Numbered from the stretch's first letter, positions 25,559 through 34,874 are shown. The stretch is 64,000 nucleotides of DNA from Robertmurraya dakarensis (GCF_900156875.1 NZ_LT707409.1:1099789-1163788), one strand, 5' to 3'. The notes: generated by a model not told the origin, from the sequence alone. Made by a program: numbers and translations.

Positions 25559-27214
25559 TTAGGAAAGAGCAAGCGGATAAACATCTGGCAAGACCTCGAT
25601 AAGACGGGGCCCTTTTTCACTAACAACTTCATTTAACACACTCGTTATTTGGTCATTAGAATTAATTCTCCATGTTTTCCATCCCATTCCCTCTGCTACC
25701 TTTCCAAAATCCACATTCCCAATGTCTGTACCGAAATGGCGGTTTGGAAATTGTTTTTCTTGATGTGCTTGGATTGTGCCAAAAATTCCATTGTTGATGA
25801 CGACGATTGTTACATCCAATCCATGTCTTGCAATCGTTTCTAATTCACCAACGGTCATCATCGAACCGCCATCACCGGCAACCCCCCATACAGGCCGATT
25901 ATGTAAACTAACTTTTGCTCCCAGTGCCGAAGGAATTCCATATCCCATCGCACCGTTAACCGGACCCAAGTAGACTCGTTCTCCACCAAAAGATATGTAT
26001 CGCAATAGCCAATGAGCAAAGTTACCAGCATCACTAGTAACAATCGCATTTTTTTCCATTACTTTATTGATTTCGTTAAAAACAAGATTTAAATTAGCTC
26101 TTTCGGTCCTATTTTCATCATTATTGAATCGGTTTTCAAATTGTTCCCGAAGTGAAGCAGTTCTCGGTCTATTCTTTTCCCTTAAGTTCTTCACCAGCGT
26201 CTCATCTTCTTTACAAATTTCCACTAATGCCGACAACACGCCTTTTTCTGAAGCAATAAAACCATGCAGTATTGAGTTTCCGCTTCTTCTGATACTGCCG
26301 CTGTCAATATGCTTTGCGACTTGAATAATTTGCGTATTGTCACTGATGAGAGATCCTCCGCTAACAGCTATATCTTCCATCGATTGACCAAAACCGATAA
26401 TGCAGTCTGCTTGCTTCATCGCATCTGATGTTACTTTTGGAGAACCTAAACCGACTGATCCAATAAAATGAGGATGATCATTTGGAAAAGAGGAGAATCT
26501 CCTCCATGCCCCGCACACCGGAACTCCTGTTAATGACGCTAATTCTGCAAGCAATTGACTTTCCTCACCGCGAACAGCAGGCAAAGCAGAAAGAAATAAT
26601 GGATATTCTGCTTGACGTATTTTTTCTAAAATAGAACAGGCAATGTCGTTTTCTTGGTCAGAAAAAGCGAGTCCGGGTGCTTTTGGCAGCAGGGCACCGT
26701 ACAATGTAGAGCCAAGAATGTCAGTCGGCAGAGTAATGACTACAGGACCTTGGCGTCCATTGCAAGCCAGCCAGTACGCTTGACGCAGCACTCCAGGTAA
26801 CTGTTCTACAGAGGTAATCGAAAAAACTTCCTTAGATATCGACCCAAAGAACGATTTAAAGTCAACATCTTGAAAAGCACCGCTCTGCATAATAGATGTT
26901 GGTACTTGCCCAATCAAAGCAATCATAGGCGTCTGGTCATAGTAGGCTGTTTGAACACCAATACTTAAGTTACTTGCTCCGGGTCCCCTAGTAGCCATGC
27001 ATACCGCTGGTTTTCCTGTCAATTTCCCATAAGCATCTGCTGCAAAAGAAGCCCCCGATTCATGTCTCGTTGTGATGGCTTGGATTTTGGGACTGTCATG
27101 TAAAGCATCTAGTACATGCAGAAAACTTTCTCCTGGAACAAAAAAGAATTTATCAATCTCCATTTGCTCCATCCATTTCACTAAATATTGTCCCGCCGTT
27201 ATTTGTTCACTCAT
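25559..27214 (-). CDS. Thiamine-diphosphate-dependent enzyme (acetolactate-synthase/benzoylformate-decarboxylase fold)
   Basis: ThDP enzyme of 551 aa with the three-domain fold. The catalytic Glu lies in ITTRHESGASFAADAYGK (about 55), and the ThDP/Mg motif is GDGGSMMTVGELETIARHGLDV with the closing NN (about 440-470). ATG 27214 lies 7 bases behind GAGGTG; the in-frame GTG at 27223 overlaps that site. No regulatory subunit (ilvN type) is present, so it is not a normal acetohydroxyacid synthase. A 2-keto-acid decarboxylase or ligase role in the catabolic operon is more likely. The exact reaction cannot be read from sequence. Confidence 0.88.
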   Translation of the reverse strand: MSEQITAGQYLVKWMEQMEIDKFFFVPGESFLHVLDALHDSPKIQAITTRHESGASFAADAYGKLTGKPAVCMATRGPGASNLSIGVQTAYYDQTPMIALIGQVPTSIMQSGAFQDVDFKSFFGSISKEVFSITSVEQLPGVLRQAYWLACNGRQGPVVITLPTDILGSTLYGALLPKAPGLAFSDQENDIACSILEKIRQAEYPLFLSALPAVRGEESQLLAELASLTGVPVCGAWRRFSSFPNDHPHFIGSVGLGSPKVTSDAMKQADCIIGFGQSMEDIAVSGGSLISDNTQIIQVAKHIDSGSIRRSGNSILHGFIASEKGVLSALVEICKEDETLVKNLREKNRPRTASLREQFENRFNNDENRTERANLNLVFNEINKVMEKNAIVTSDAGNFAHWLLRYISFGGERVYLGPVNGAMGYGIPSALGAKVSLHNRPVWGVAGDGGSMMTVGELETIARHGLDVTIVVINNGIFGTIQAHQEKQFPNRHFGTDIGNVDFGKVAEGMGWKTWRINSNDQITSVLNEVVSEKGPRLIEVLPDVYPLALS

Positions 27215-27240
27215 ATTTTTCACCTCACAGTGTTATATTT

Positions 27241-28320
27241 TTATCGACGATACTTCTGAAGTGCCTCCTCTGATAAAACAAACCCTAGACCTGGAGTATT
27301 ACTCAGCCTAATCTTGCCATTCTTTACCGCTGGTGCACCGTCAAACAACTCTTCCCACCAGCCTGGAATATATTCTGCCAAAGTACCGTTTGGTGCCGCT
27401 GCCATCAAATGGGCACTTACTTCTGTAAATGTATGAGAAGAGACAGCAATATTAAAAGAATCTGCAAGACTAGCAATCTGCATAAATTCAGTAGGTCCGC
27501 CGCATCGCATCAAATCAGGCATCAATACATCTGCCACTCCATTTTCAATTAGAGGCTTGAAGCCCGGACGAGCATAGACCGTTTCACCTGTTGCCAGCTG
27601 CTGAGGAATACTTTCTGCAACTCGTTTTGTCCCTTCTAGATCATGGATGTTAATCGGTTCCTCAAACCAGTATAAATCATATTCTTCTGTCGCTTTACCG
27701 AATCTGATGGCTTCTTGTACAGTCCAGGCTTGATTAGAATCAACCATAATTCCCAGATTGTAACCGATTTCATCACGAAGCAATTTAACCCTTTCTACAT
27801 CTGCACGCCAATCTTTCTGTCCTACTTTTATTTTGTAATGTGTATGGCCTTGTTCGACATACTTAGCCGCTTCATTTACTAGGTCCTCATTGGAATAGGA
27901 GATCCACCCGCCTGTTGCATAGACCGGAACTTCATCACGGACAGCGCCAAGCATTTTATAAAGAGGGACACCCTGTTTTTTTGAAAATAAATCCCACAAA
28001 GCCGTATCAATCGCTGCGAGGGCCATAACAGGAGGACCGGCCTGGCCGATAAAACTGATCTTCCACCATAGTTCATTCCAAATTCCTCGGATATTGGAAA
28101 CCTCTCTGCCAATCAGACCTTCCATCAAACTGTGAACCATCGACGTTATGGCATTTGCTTGATGATGATCAAAGCAAAATGCATAGCCTAGACCGGTTAC
28201 ACCTTCAGCGTGAATCTTGATGACGACATTTTCTAATCCGAGAAATTGATGTATTCCAGTTGTTAAGGGACGGTCGAATGGCATTGATAAATTTAAGACT
28301 TCAAAACGCTCTATCTTCAT
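27241..28320 (-). CDS. Enolase-superfamily enzyme (mandelate racemase/muconate lactonizing subgroup), copy A
   Basis: Enzyme of 359 aa. The catalytic pattern is clear: KxK in HYKIKVGQKDW, metal ligands Asp in IMVDSNQAW, Glu in YWFEEPIN and Glu in LATGETVYARPG, and a His in VSSHTFTEVSAH. KxK on one side with a late His points to racemase, dehydratase or cycloisomerase chemistry on a carboxylate substrate. ATG 28320 is behind GGAG. It lies 34 bases downstream of a second, divergent family member, so the operon has two such enzymes. Confidence 0.9.
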   Translation of the reverse strand: MKIERFEVLNLSMPFDRPLTTGIHQFLGLENVVIKIHAEGVTGLGYAFCFDHHQANAITSMVHSLMEGLIGREVSNIRGIWNELWWKISFIGQAGPPVMALAAIDTALWDLFSKKQGVPLYKMLGAVRDEVPVYATGGWISYSNEDLVNEAAKYVEQGHTHYKIKVGQKDWRADVERVKLLRDEIGYNLGIMVDSNQAWTVQEAIRFGKATEEYDLYWFEEPINIHDLEGTKRVAESIPQQLATGETVYARPGFKPLIENGVADVLMPDLMRCGGPTEFMQIASLADSFNIAVSSHTFTEVSAHLMAAAPNGTLAEYIPGWWEELFDGAPAVKNGKIRLSNTPGLGFVLSEEALQKYRR

Positions 28321-28354
28321 AACTTCACATACTCCTCTCCGTAAAACTGAACAT

Positions 28355-29485
28355 TCAAATTAAGTATGGTTTAATATGTTCTTCGTCTATTTCTACTCCC
28401 AATCCTGGTCCAGAAGGGGTGTCAATCTTCCCATTTTCAATCTTTAACTCTTTAAAACAATGATCTCTAATTGGATCGTTCAAGAGAGTACATTCATAAG
28501 GAAGCTGGACAAAATCTCCTAATAAAGAATAAAATTGCAGTGTTGCACCGTACATGAAGCCCGAACCCCACACATGGGGTGTCACGCCTACGTTCTCTTT
28601 CTGTGCAAAGTCTTTTAGATGCTCCACCTGAGAAAATCCACCGCATAAGGAAAGTTCGGGTTGTATAATGGCAACCCCTGAATCTATTAATTTTTTAAAA
28701 CCCTCCAGAGTGTACTCGTTTTCTCCGGCAGAAATCGGGATGTTAGCAGCGGATGCTAATCTGCCATACAAATGGTAGTCTGTCGGAGCAAAAGGCTCTT
28801 CCAGCCACTTTACTCCCATGTCCTGGAGGCGCCTTGCTAGTTCAACCGTTTCCTCAAATGTGTTCATTCCACAATTGACATCAACCATGATATCCACTGA
28901 GTCCGGCAATTCTTTTATAATCTGTTGTATTAGCCAACATTCCTGCTCAATCGAATAACGGCCAGCCTTCATTTTAATGGACTTATACCCCTTTTCCACA
29001 AATCCTTCTATTTCTTTCATAAAATAAGGAAGCTGGCCCATGTAATTGTCAACTTGACGGTAAAACAGACCAGTCCCATACACCGGAATGTCTTTTCTAG
29101 GTGCTGCCCCAAATAATTGACAGATCGATTTGTTTTCCATTTTTCCTTTTATATCCCAGTACGCTAGATTAAAGGCACTCTCAATGCTTCCTTGAAAATA
29201 AGGAGAAAGTTTCCCCTGAATTCTTGTACGAATCTCACCGAGAAGTTCCTCCCATTTTTCAAAACTGAAATTCACTAAATATGGAAAAAGCTCATTCATT
29301 GCTTTTCTTAATAAATCACTGTCGAAGCCATATGCGTCTCCATGGCCGACGATTCCGTCATCTGTGGTGATTTTTATAAGATTACAATACTTGCCTTCAA
29401 ACCATACTAATGAATTTCCAATAGGTTGTTCAAAAGGATAATATAAAAACATGCACTCCAGCTTTTTGATTTTCAAATCACTCAT
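28355..29485 (-). CDS. Enolase-superfamily enzyme (mandelate racemase/muconate lactonizing subgroup), copy B
   Basis: Second enolase-superfamily enzyme, 376 aa. Motifs: KSIKMKAGRYS (KxK), MVDVNCGMN (Asp ligand), KWLEEPFAP (Glu ligand), SAGENEYT (Glu ligand), and VTPHVWGSGF (His). It shares the fold and metal ligands with the neighbouring gene but differs in most loops, so the pair probably handles different or successive substrates rather than being a recent duplication. The ribosome-binding site is weak (AAAAGG close to the ATG). It follows the transporter by 22 bases. Confidence 0.9.
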   Translation of the reverse strand: MSDLKIKKLECMFLYYPFEQPIGNSLVWFEGKYCNLIKITTDDGIVGHGDAYGFDSDLLRKAMNELFPYLVNFSFEKWEELLGEIRTRIQGKLSPYFQGSIESAFNLAYWDIKGKMENKSICQLFGAAPRKDIPVYGTGLFYRQVDNYMGQLPYFMKEIEGFVEKGYKSIKMKAGRYSIEQECWLIQQIIKELPDSVDIMVDVNCGMNTFEETVELARRLQDMGVKWLEEPFAPTDYHLYGRLASAANIPISAGENEYTLEGFKKLIDSGVAIIQPELSLCGGFSQVEHLKDFAQKENVGVTPHVWGSGFMYGATLQFYSLLGDFVQLPYECTLLNDPIRDHCFKELKIENGKIDTPSGPGLGVEIDEEHIKPYLI

Positions 29486-29507
29486 CCTTTTATTTTCGTT
29501 ATTAACT

Positions 29508-30878
29508 TCATGCTTGTTCTTCTTTCATCCGCCGTACTTGTCTGTAATAAGATAAATGGGTAAAGCCTGCTATGCATAAAAGGAAGAACAGTACGAAAAA
29601 TATATTTCGATAAACTATCTCTGGTGAAAATCCTTCTTGCAAAGTAATAAGTATTCCAGAAAGAGTTGCTCCAATCCCTGCACCAACAAATTGGAGCAGC
29701 TGAAGAATACCCATGCCTGAGCCAAGGTCTTCCCTTTTTAGCAATCTGGAAACCTCATTAGAAAGTGCGGAACTTGTCATTGTAAAACCGATACTGGCAA
29801 ACATATAGATAAATAGAATGTAATAGGGAGACAAGGTTGATAGAAATGCAAACAATATGGAAGATGTCATAAGAAGTCCTTGTCCAATAAAGATGATAGG
29901 CATAGATCCATAAGTATCAATGAATTTCCCTAAGTATTTCCCGGCAAACACAGCCAAAATAGCTCCGGGAAAAATCATGATACCGACCTCCAATGGTTCT
30001 TTATGAAACAAGCTAGTTAAGATGATGGGCATAAGAAATAGGTTTGCAAAGTTCAGAAGAAAGTTCGTAAATCCAATGGTTAACAGCTTTGCATATTGTT
30101 TGTTTCTTAAAAGGTACGGCTGGATAAAAGGTACATCTTTTTTGTTCAGGTAGATCCACCAGACAGCCAATAAAATCAACGAACCTATTAAAATAACATA
30201 AGAAAAAGTAGACAGAAACAGGAGTACGCCTGTAACGCATACTGCAGTTAGGACTGCGCCTGCTAAATCAAAATTTCCTTTTTTAAATATCTCTTTTGGA
30301 ATCAATTTTTTAAAGACTGGCAAGAGGAAAATCACGAAAATTGTGACCATAAATAAATAATGCCAACCTAAATACTGAATGATGACACCGCCTACAACGG
30401 GACCGAGACCAAAGCCTAATGATGCACCTGCTGCAATGATGGCCATTGCTTTCCCGCGTCTTTCTATAGGAATATAGCGGCTTGTTATAATCATCCCTAA
30501 GCCTTGGACCGCACCCGCTCCAATTGCTTGAACGATCCGTGCAATTAATAAAACGTAGAATTGATTTGAATAGAAGCCTAGAACAGATGCTACAGCAAAT
30601 AAGACCAGACCTATCAGCAATAACCTCGTTAATGGGATAAAATCAGAAAGCCGGCTGAACGTTAAGGTTGAAAGAGCAAATGCAATGGCATTGGCAGAAA
30701 CAATCCATGCGACAGTGGAGGAGTTTAAGGACAGATCAATTAGGATGGATGGCAGAGCAATATTGAACATAGTTGAATTCATGACTACAAACCAAGTTGA
30801 AATCCCCAATATAACTATAAGTTTATTTTCTTGAATAGGAACGTTAGCCTTTGCAGCAGGTAATGTTATCGTTTGCAT
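29508..30878 (-). CDS. MFS transporter (DHA2-like), first gene of catabolic operon
   Basis: Membrane transporter of 456 aa with about 14 segments; the early motif is VVMNSTMFNIALPSI, and the motif A-like loop is FSRLSDFIPLTRLLL. ATG 30878 follows AGGTGTGATCAA; the in-frame start at 30920 lacks a site. As the promoter-proximal gene of an operon of carboxylate-modifying enzymes, it most likely imports the substrate, although DHA2 members are usually exporters and efflux is possible. Confidence 0.85.
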   Translation of the reverse strand: MQTITLPAAKANVPIQENKLIVILGISTWFVVMNSTMFNIALPSILIDLSLNSSTVAWIVSANAIAFALSTLTFSRLSDFIPLTRLLLIGLVLFAVASVLGFYSNQFYVLLIARIVQAIGAGAVQGLGMIITSRYIPIERRGKAMAIIAAGASLGFGLGPVVGGVIIQYLGWHYLFMVTIFVIFLLPVFKKLIPKEIFKKGNFDLAGAVLTAVCVTGVLLFLSTFSYVILIGSLILLAVWWIYLNKKDVPFIQPYLLRNKQYAKLLTIGFTNFLLNFANLFLMPIILTSLFHKEPLEVGIMIFPGAILAVFAGKYLGKFIDTYGSMPIIFIGQGLLMTSSILFAFLSTLSPYYILFIYMFASIGFTMTSSALSNEVSRLLKREDLGSGMGILQLLQFVGAGIGATLSGILITLQEGFSPEIVYRNIFFVLFFLLCIAGFTHLSYYRQVRRMKEEQA

Positions 30879-30939
30879 TTGATCACACCTAAACATATTG
30901 ATATTTAATTTTACACTCAAAGAAACATATTATGGTAAA

Positions 30940-30969
30940 AGGTTAGCATGCTTTTTTTGCGTTTGTCAA
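30940..30969 (-). promoter_or_regulatory. Candidate promoter of the catabolic operon
   Basis: On the minus strand TTGACA (30964-30969) is followed after 18 bases by TAACCT (30940-30945). The -35 is perfect and the -10 is weak, which suggests a regulated promoter. No regulator gene is adjacent. Confidence 0.45.
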
Positions 30970-31017
30970 ATAATTTTTAATTTTCAATAAATTTACGCAA
31001 TGCTCTTTCGCAACAGT

Positions 31018-31049
31018 AAGCACGCCCAACTACATTGTTAGACGTGCTA
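31018..31049 (-). terminator. Stem-loop after the aldo/keto reductase gene
   Basis: On the minus strand AGCACGTCTAAC pairs with GTTGGGCGTGCT (G-T pairs included) around a short loop, 10 bases after the stop. No T-run follows, so this may be a weak terminator or a 3' stabiliser. Confidence 0.5.
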
Positions 31050-31059
31050 TCTTTCTCTA

Positions 31060-31887
31060 TTAATTTGAAAATGTATCCGGATCTGGACCTGTGCGTTCAT
31101 CTTTATTTAATTGATCGATTTTCTCTACTTCCTCTGAAGTTAGACTAAAATCAAAGACATCAGCATTTTCAATGATTCGATGTTCCTTGACTGATTTTGG
31201 GATGGTTACAACCTCATGCTCAAGATCCCAACGAAGAACAATCTGTGCTGGCGTCTTTCCGTATTTTTCAGCAAGCTCCGTAATGACAGGATGATCTAGT
31301 ATCTTCCCTCGCATTAAAGGCGCCCATGCTTCCAGCTGGATATCATTCTCTTTACAGAATTGTAAGACATCTTTTTGTGTTAAGCGTGGATGATATTCAA
31401 CCTGATTAATAACTGGTTTAACTTCACAGCTGCTTAGTAAATCCTCTAAATGATGAACCTTAAAGTTACATACACCAATCGCACGAACTTTTCCTTCATG
31501 ATAAAGCTTTTCAAGTGCTCTCCACGTATCTTTAAATTTACCTTTGACAGGCCAGTGAATAAGAAATAAATCTATGTATTCTAAGTCAAGTTTTTTTCTG
31601 CTTTCTTCAAATGAAGCCAATGTATTTTCGTAACCCTGCATGTCATTCCAGACTTTCGTTGTGACAAAGATTTCTTCACGAGGAATTCCAGACTCTTTTA
31701 TGGCCTTGCCTACACCCGCTTCATTTTGATAAAAAGCAGCTGTATCGATGCTGCGATAGCCATGCTTTAGGGCAGTATTAACGGCATTTTCTACTTCTGC
31801 GCCCTCTTCTGATTTATAAACACCGAGACCAAACCAAGGCATCTTCACACCATTATTCAGAACTGTGCAGCTACTAAGATCTTTCAT
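31060..31887 (-). CDS. Aldo/keto reductase
   Basis: NADPH-dependent reductase of 275 aa. The AKR tetrad is visible: Asp and Tyr in RSIDTAAFYQNE, Lys in VTTKVWND, and His in DLFLIHWP. The cofactor motif IPKSVKEHRIIENADVF lies near the C-terminus. It resembles Bacillus glyoxal/methylglyoxal reductases of the YvgN/YtbE type. ATG 31887 follows GGAGGCTTAATAA. It is monocistronic and separate from the catabolic operon to its left. Confidence 0.9.
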   Translation of the reverse strand: MKDLSSCTVLNNGVKMPWFGLGVYKSEEGAEVENAVNTALKHGYRSIDTAAFYQNEAGVGKAIKESGIPREEIFVTTKVWNDMQGYENTLASFEESRKKLDLEYIDLFLIHWPVKGKFKDTWRALEKLYHEGKVRAIGVCNFKVHHLEDLLSSCEVKPVINQVEYHPRLTQKDVLQFCKENDIQLEAWAPLMRGKILDHPVITELAEKYGKTPAQIVLRWDLEHEVVTIPKSVKEHRIIENADVFDFSLTSEEVEKIDQLNKDERTGPDPDTFSN

Positions 31888-31985
31888 TTATTAAGCCTCC
31901 ATTAGCAATGATTATGATTGAAAGTAGTTAACAATTATAGTTTATCATGTGTGATCATTTAGGAGTAGTGAGAGGTTGACAGAAA

Positions 31986-32012
31986 TGAAAAAACACAGGA
32001 AAATCCTGTGTT
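31986..32012 (-). terminator. Terminator of the Staygreen-like gene
   Basis: On the minus strand AACACAGGA pairs with TCCTGTGTT (9 bp, 3-base loop), followed by TTTTTC. The first T of the stem is the end of the stop codon. Confidence 0.83.
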
Positions 32013-32491
32013 CAAGAAACTGACTGCTTCAGTGCTGAAGCTAAATATTGTCTTGGAGTTCCATAGTAGAGTACCTGGTGATACGTTGGGTAAATGGATT
32101 CGAATTCAATATAAATCGGGGAATCCAACAACCATGGGTAGTTGTGAAAAAAGATCCGATCACCATAAATAATTGCTGTTAAAGCCAGATTTAACTCGCG
32201 TTGAAAGATCATAAAGCGGACTTTAGAATATTGCTCGTCAAACTCTCCTCCGCTCACATGAACTTTTCCTTTTAGCACGAACTGACCACCTGATGGTACC
32301 CATTCTGCCAGCACTTCGTCATGTTTTTCAGCGTTAATCATGCTTATATCATAACAATAACCAACCGTTAAGAATAACTCACCTGTTTCATCTGAGTGTG
32401 TCATGGTATATTTTCTTTCCTCAACAGGCTTATATGGTGTCGCTGGCGGTAAGAAAGTCACACTTAGGTTAGAAGGATTAAACTTGCTCAT
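32012..32491 (-). CDS. Staygreen-domain protein (bacterial SGR homologue)
   Basis: Protein of 159 aa matching the plant STAY-GREEN (Mg-dechelatase) core by eye: FNPSNLSVTFLPP, RKYTMTHSDETGELFLTVG, HDEVLAEWVP, KVHVSGGEF, VRFMIFQRELNLALTAIIYGD, and FFHNYPWLLDSPIYIEFES all have counterparts in SGR proteins. There is no signal peptide. ATG 32491 is behind AGGGGGACATATTCC. The catalytic role of plant SGR is removal of Mg from chlorophyll a. Some bacterial homologues also have Mg-dechelatase activity in vitro, but a non-photosynthetic Bacillus has no chlorophyll. The real substrate is unknown. Monocistronic. Confidence 0.8.
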   Translation of the reverse strand: MSKFNPSNLSVTFLPPATPYKPVEERKYTMTHSDETGELFLTVGYCYDISMINAEKHDEVLAEWVPSGGQFVLKGKVHVSGGEFDEQYSKVRFMIFQRELNLALTAIIYGDRIFFHNYPWLLDSPIYIEFESIYPTYHQVLYYGTPRQYLASALKQSVS

Positions 32492-32571
32492 GGAATATGT
32501 CCCCCTAAATTAAATAGTTTTATCTAAGATATTTTATGTATCTAGACAAATAATGTGACAACCGCCTACCG

Positions 32572-33345
32572 TTATTTTCCTTCATCTTCCTTCTTTACTT
32601 GCTTCACCTTTGTTTTAATTAATTTCCACTCGCCTTTATGATGCAGCCATGAGGATTCAATCTTGGCAATATGATCCTCTTCATGTGTACCATAAATGTT
32701 CTGAATCCCTACTAATCCCCATTTGTTTCCTTTGACTTTGGCAAGTTCCAAAGTATCATATGCTAATACCATCAGTTCCATTGGTTCATTCAACATTCCG
32801 TCATAATATACTCCAAGGCTTTCATATTCTTTTGCTCTGTCTTTCATATTAAATTTATAAGATTTGTTATTGTTTTCAATGTTAATTTTTGCTTTATAGT
32901 GATTTAAGAATTCACTTTGAATCACTAGTGGTTCAGGTACACTGATCTCCGTCAGCTTTTCATCCTCTATCGTGTAAAGATAAAAATTTGATAATTGTTC
33001 ACTGCCACCTGTTGGCATAGAAATAAACAAGTCGTTAACTCCATCGTTGTTAACGTCTTTTATGTCGATACTAGGCTTTTCACCACTTTCATCTAAAGGA
33101 GTTTTATGCACCTTTCCGTCTTTTTCTTCAATGTGTAGGAAGATGTTTCTTAAAAGCTTCTTATCTATGTCACTTTGTTCAGCCTTTATATAAATGGAAT
33201 CTTCAATTCCATCACCTGTCACGTCAGCACTTTCCTCTGAGAGGATCTTTATCTCATTAGTTTCCTCAACTGCGTTTACTACTGACAACGCCGACAATGA
33301 CATAAAAAAGAATGCTGCAAAAGCAAAAAGCATCTCTTTTTTCAT
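32572..33345 (-). CDS. Secreted protein with Ca-binding-like DxDG repeats
   Basis: Exported protein of 257 aa. The signal peptide is MKKEMLFAFAAFFFMSLSALSVVNA. Two acidic motifs, SADVTGDGIEDSIYI and DIKDVNNDGVNDLFIS (about 38-52 and 91-106), resemble VCBS/FG-GAP or EF-hand-like calcium loops. There is no lipobox Cys. The C-terminus is Lys/Glu-rich. ATG 33345 follows AGGGAGGAATGAATA. It is a single gene next to alsT; the function is unknown. It could be a cell-surface or sporulation-related protein. Confidence 0.72.
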   Translation of the reverse strand: MKKEMLFAFAAFFFMSLSALSVVNAVEETNEIKILSEESADVTGDGIEDSIYIKAEQSDIDKKLLRNIFLHIEEKDGKVHKTPLDESGEKPSIDIKDVNNDGVNDLFISMPTGGSEQLSNFYLYTIEDEKLTEISVPEPLVIQSEFLNHYKAKINIENNNKSYKFNMKDRAKEYESLGVYYDGMLNEPMELMVLAYDTLELAKVKGNKWGLVGIQNIYGTHEEDHIAKIESSWLHHKGEWKLIKTKVKQVKKEDEGK

Positions 33346-33423
33346 TATTCATTCCTCCCTAGACATGATATATTCTATTATGTCCATTTTTGGAAAAAAC
33401 ATGTAAAATCTATAAAAAGGGAA

Positions 33424-33452
33424 ATAAAAAAAGGGTGGACTGTATGTCCACC
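33424..33452 (-). terminator. Terminator of alsT
   Basis: On the minus strand GGTGGAC pairs with GTCCACC around a 5-base loop, followed by CTTTTTTTATTT. It lies 21 bases after the alsT stop. Confidence 0.87.
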
Positions 33453-33473
33453 ACTTAAGGTTGTTTCCTCGAT

Positions 33474-34874
33474 TTACTTTGATTGTTTCCGTGACTCCCA
33501 GCCCTCGACTCCCTTCAGTCCAGGGATTGAGTCTGAATAAAAGACTGGGTCTTTTCCTTGCTTTCTTTGTTTCTTATAATCTGTCAGCGCCTTAAAGGCA
33601 ATGTTCCCGAGCAAGACAATAGCAGCAATATTAATTAAAGCCATAATTCCCATAAATAAATCTGCCATGCCCCAAACGACTTCAAGATCGACTAGTGCAC
33701 CAAATAATACCATGCCAATTACAGCCAGGCGATAAATTAATAGTGCAGGGTAACTCTCTTTAATAAATTCAATATTTGTCTCTCCGTAATAGTAATTTCC
33801 AATTACAGAGCTGTAAGCAAATAAAAATATCGCGACCGCAACAAAAATAGTTGCCCATTCCCCAAGATGGGAACTCAAAGCAGTCTGCGTTAATTGGATG
33901 CCCGTCTCACCAGATAAGAAATCATTGGAAAGTAAAATCATAAATGCGGTTGCCGAACAGATTAAGATAGTATCTACAAAAACTCCCAGTGTTTGGATCA
34001 GTCCTTGTTTTACAGGGTGTGAAACGCTGGCCGTTGCAGCTGCATTCGGAGCACTTCCCATCCCAGCTTCGTTAGAGAATAAACCACGCTTAATCCCCAT
34101 CATTAAGGCAGCACCCATTCCACCGCCAACCATTTCTTGTATTCCAAATGCGTTCTCGAATATCATGACGAACAAGGAAGGAATTAGTGTAAAATTTATG
34201 ATCACAACGTAAAGAGCAATCGCTAGATAGATAACAGCCATAATCGGTACAATGATTTGAGTTACATGAGCAATTCGTTTCACTCCTCCGAAGATGACAA
34301 TCGCTGTTAAAATTGCAAGAATAATCCCAACAACAACACGGCTCATGCCAAATGCTTCAACAAATGCAAGAGAGATTGTATTAGATTGGACGGAATTAAA
34401 TACTAATCCAAAGCAGAAAGTAATAATAACCGCAAATAAAATCCCCATCCAGCGCATATTAAGTCCTTTTTCCATATAATAGGCAGGACCGCCTCTAAAA
34501 CCATCTCGATCTTTCACTTTATAAATTTGTGCTAATGTACTCTCGACAAAGCTGGATCCAGCACCCAAAAAGGCAATCACCCACATCCAGAATACGGCAC
34601 CGGGACCACCAGCAGCAATTGCGGTCGCAACCCCGGCAATATTTCCGGTCCCAACTCGAGAAGCGGCACTGATTGTAAAAGCTTGGAAAGAAGAAAGTCC
34701 TTTCTGTCCATCAGTTGAAACCATCGCTTTGTCACCCAAAATTCGAAACATCTCTCCAAAATAACTTAATTGGACAAATTTGCTGCGAATACTAAAAAAC
34801 AAACCAGCCCCAATTAAGACGACAATTAAAATATAACTCCACATCAAATCATTCAAAAAATTTAAAATGGCCAC
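33474..34874 (-). CDS. alsT: Sodium:alanine symporter (AGCS family)
   Basis: Membrane transporter of 466 aa, the usual length of Bacillus AlsT. Family motifs include VGTGNIAGVATAIAAGGPGAVFWMW (about 85-109) and GLFSNEAGMGSAPNAAATA (about 275-293), which hold Na and substrate residues. GTG 34874 is behind GAGGGGGAAACAGA; a longer in-frame ORF to 34928 has no site. It lies near parC as in B. subtilis. Likely substrates are alanine, glycine or glutamine with Na. Confidence 0.92.
   Translation of the reverse strand: MAILNFLNDLMWSYILIVVLIGAGLFFSIRSKFVQLSYFGEMFRILGDKAMVSTDGQKGLSSFQAFTISAASRVGTGNIAGVATAIAAGGPGAVFWMWVIAFLGAGSSFVESTLAQIYKVKDRDGFRGGPAYYMEKGLNMRWMGILFAVIITFCFGLVFNSVQSNTISLAFVEAFGMSRVVVGIILAILTAIVIFGGVKRIAHVTQIIVPIMAVIYLAIALYVVIINFTLIPSLFVMIFENAFGIQEMVGGGMGAALMMGIKRGLFSNEAGMGSAPNAAATASVSHPVKQGLIQTLGVFVDTILICSATAFMILLSNDFLSGETGIQLTQTALSSHLGEWATIFVAVAIFLFAYSSVIGNYYYGETNIEFIKESYPALLIYRLAVIGMVLFGALVDLEVVWGMADLFMGIMALINIAAIVLLGNIAFKALTDYKKQRKQGKDPVFYSDSIPGLKGVEGWESRKQSK

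Noticed and set aside
25559..27214. Acetohydroxyacid synthase of branched-chain amino acid synthesis
   Set aside because: There is no small subunit and the gene sits in a catabolic operon without other ilv genes.
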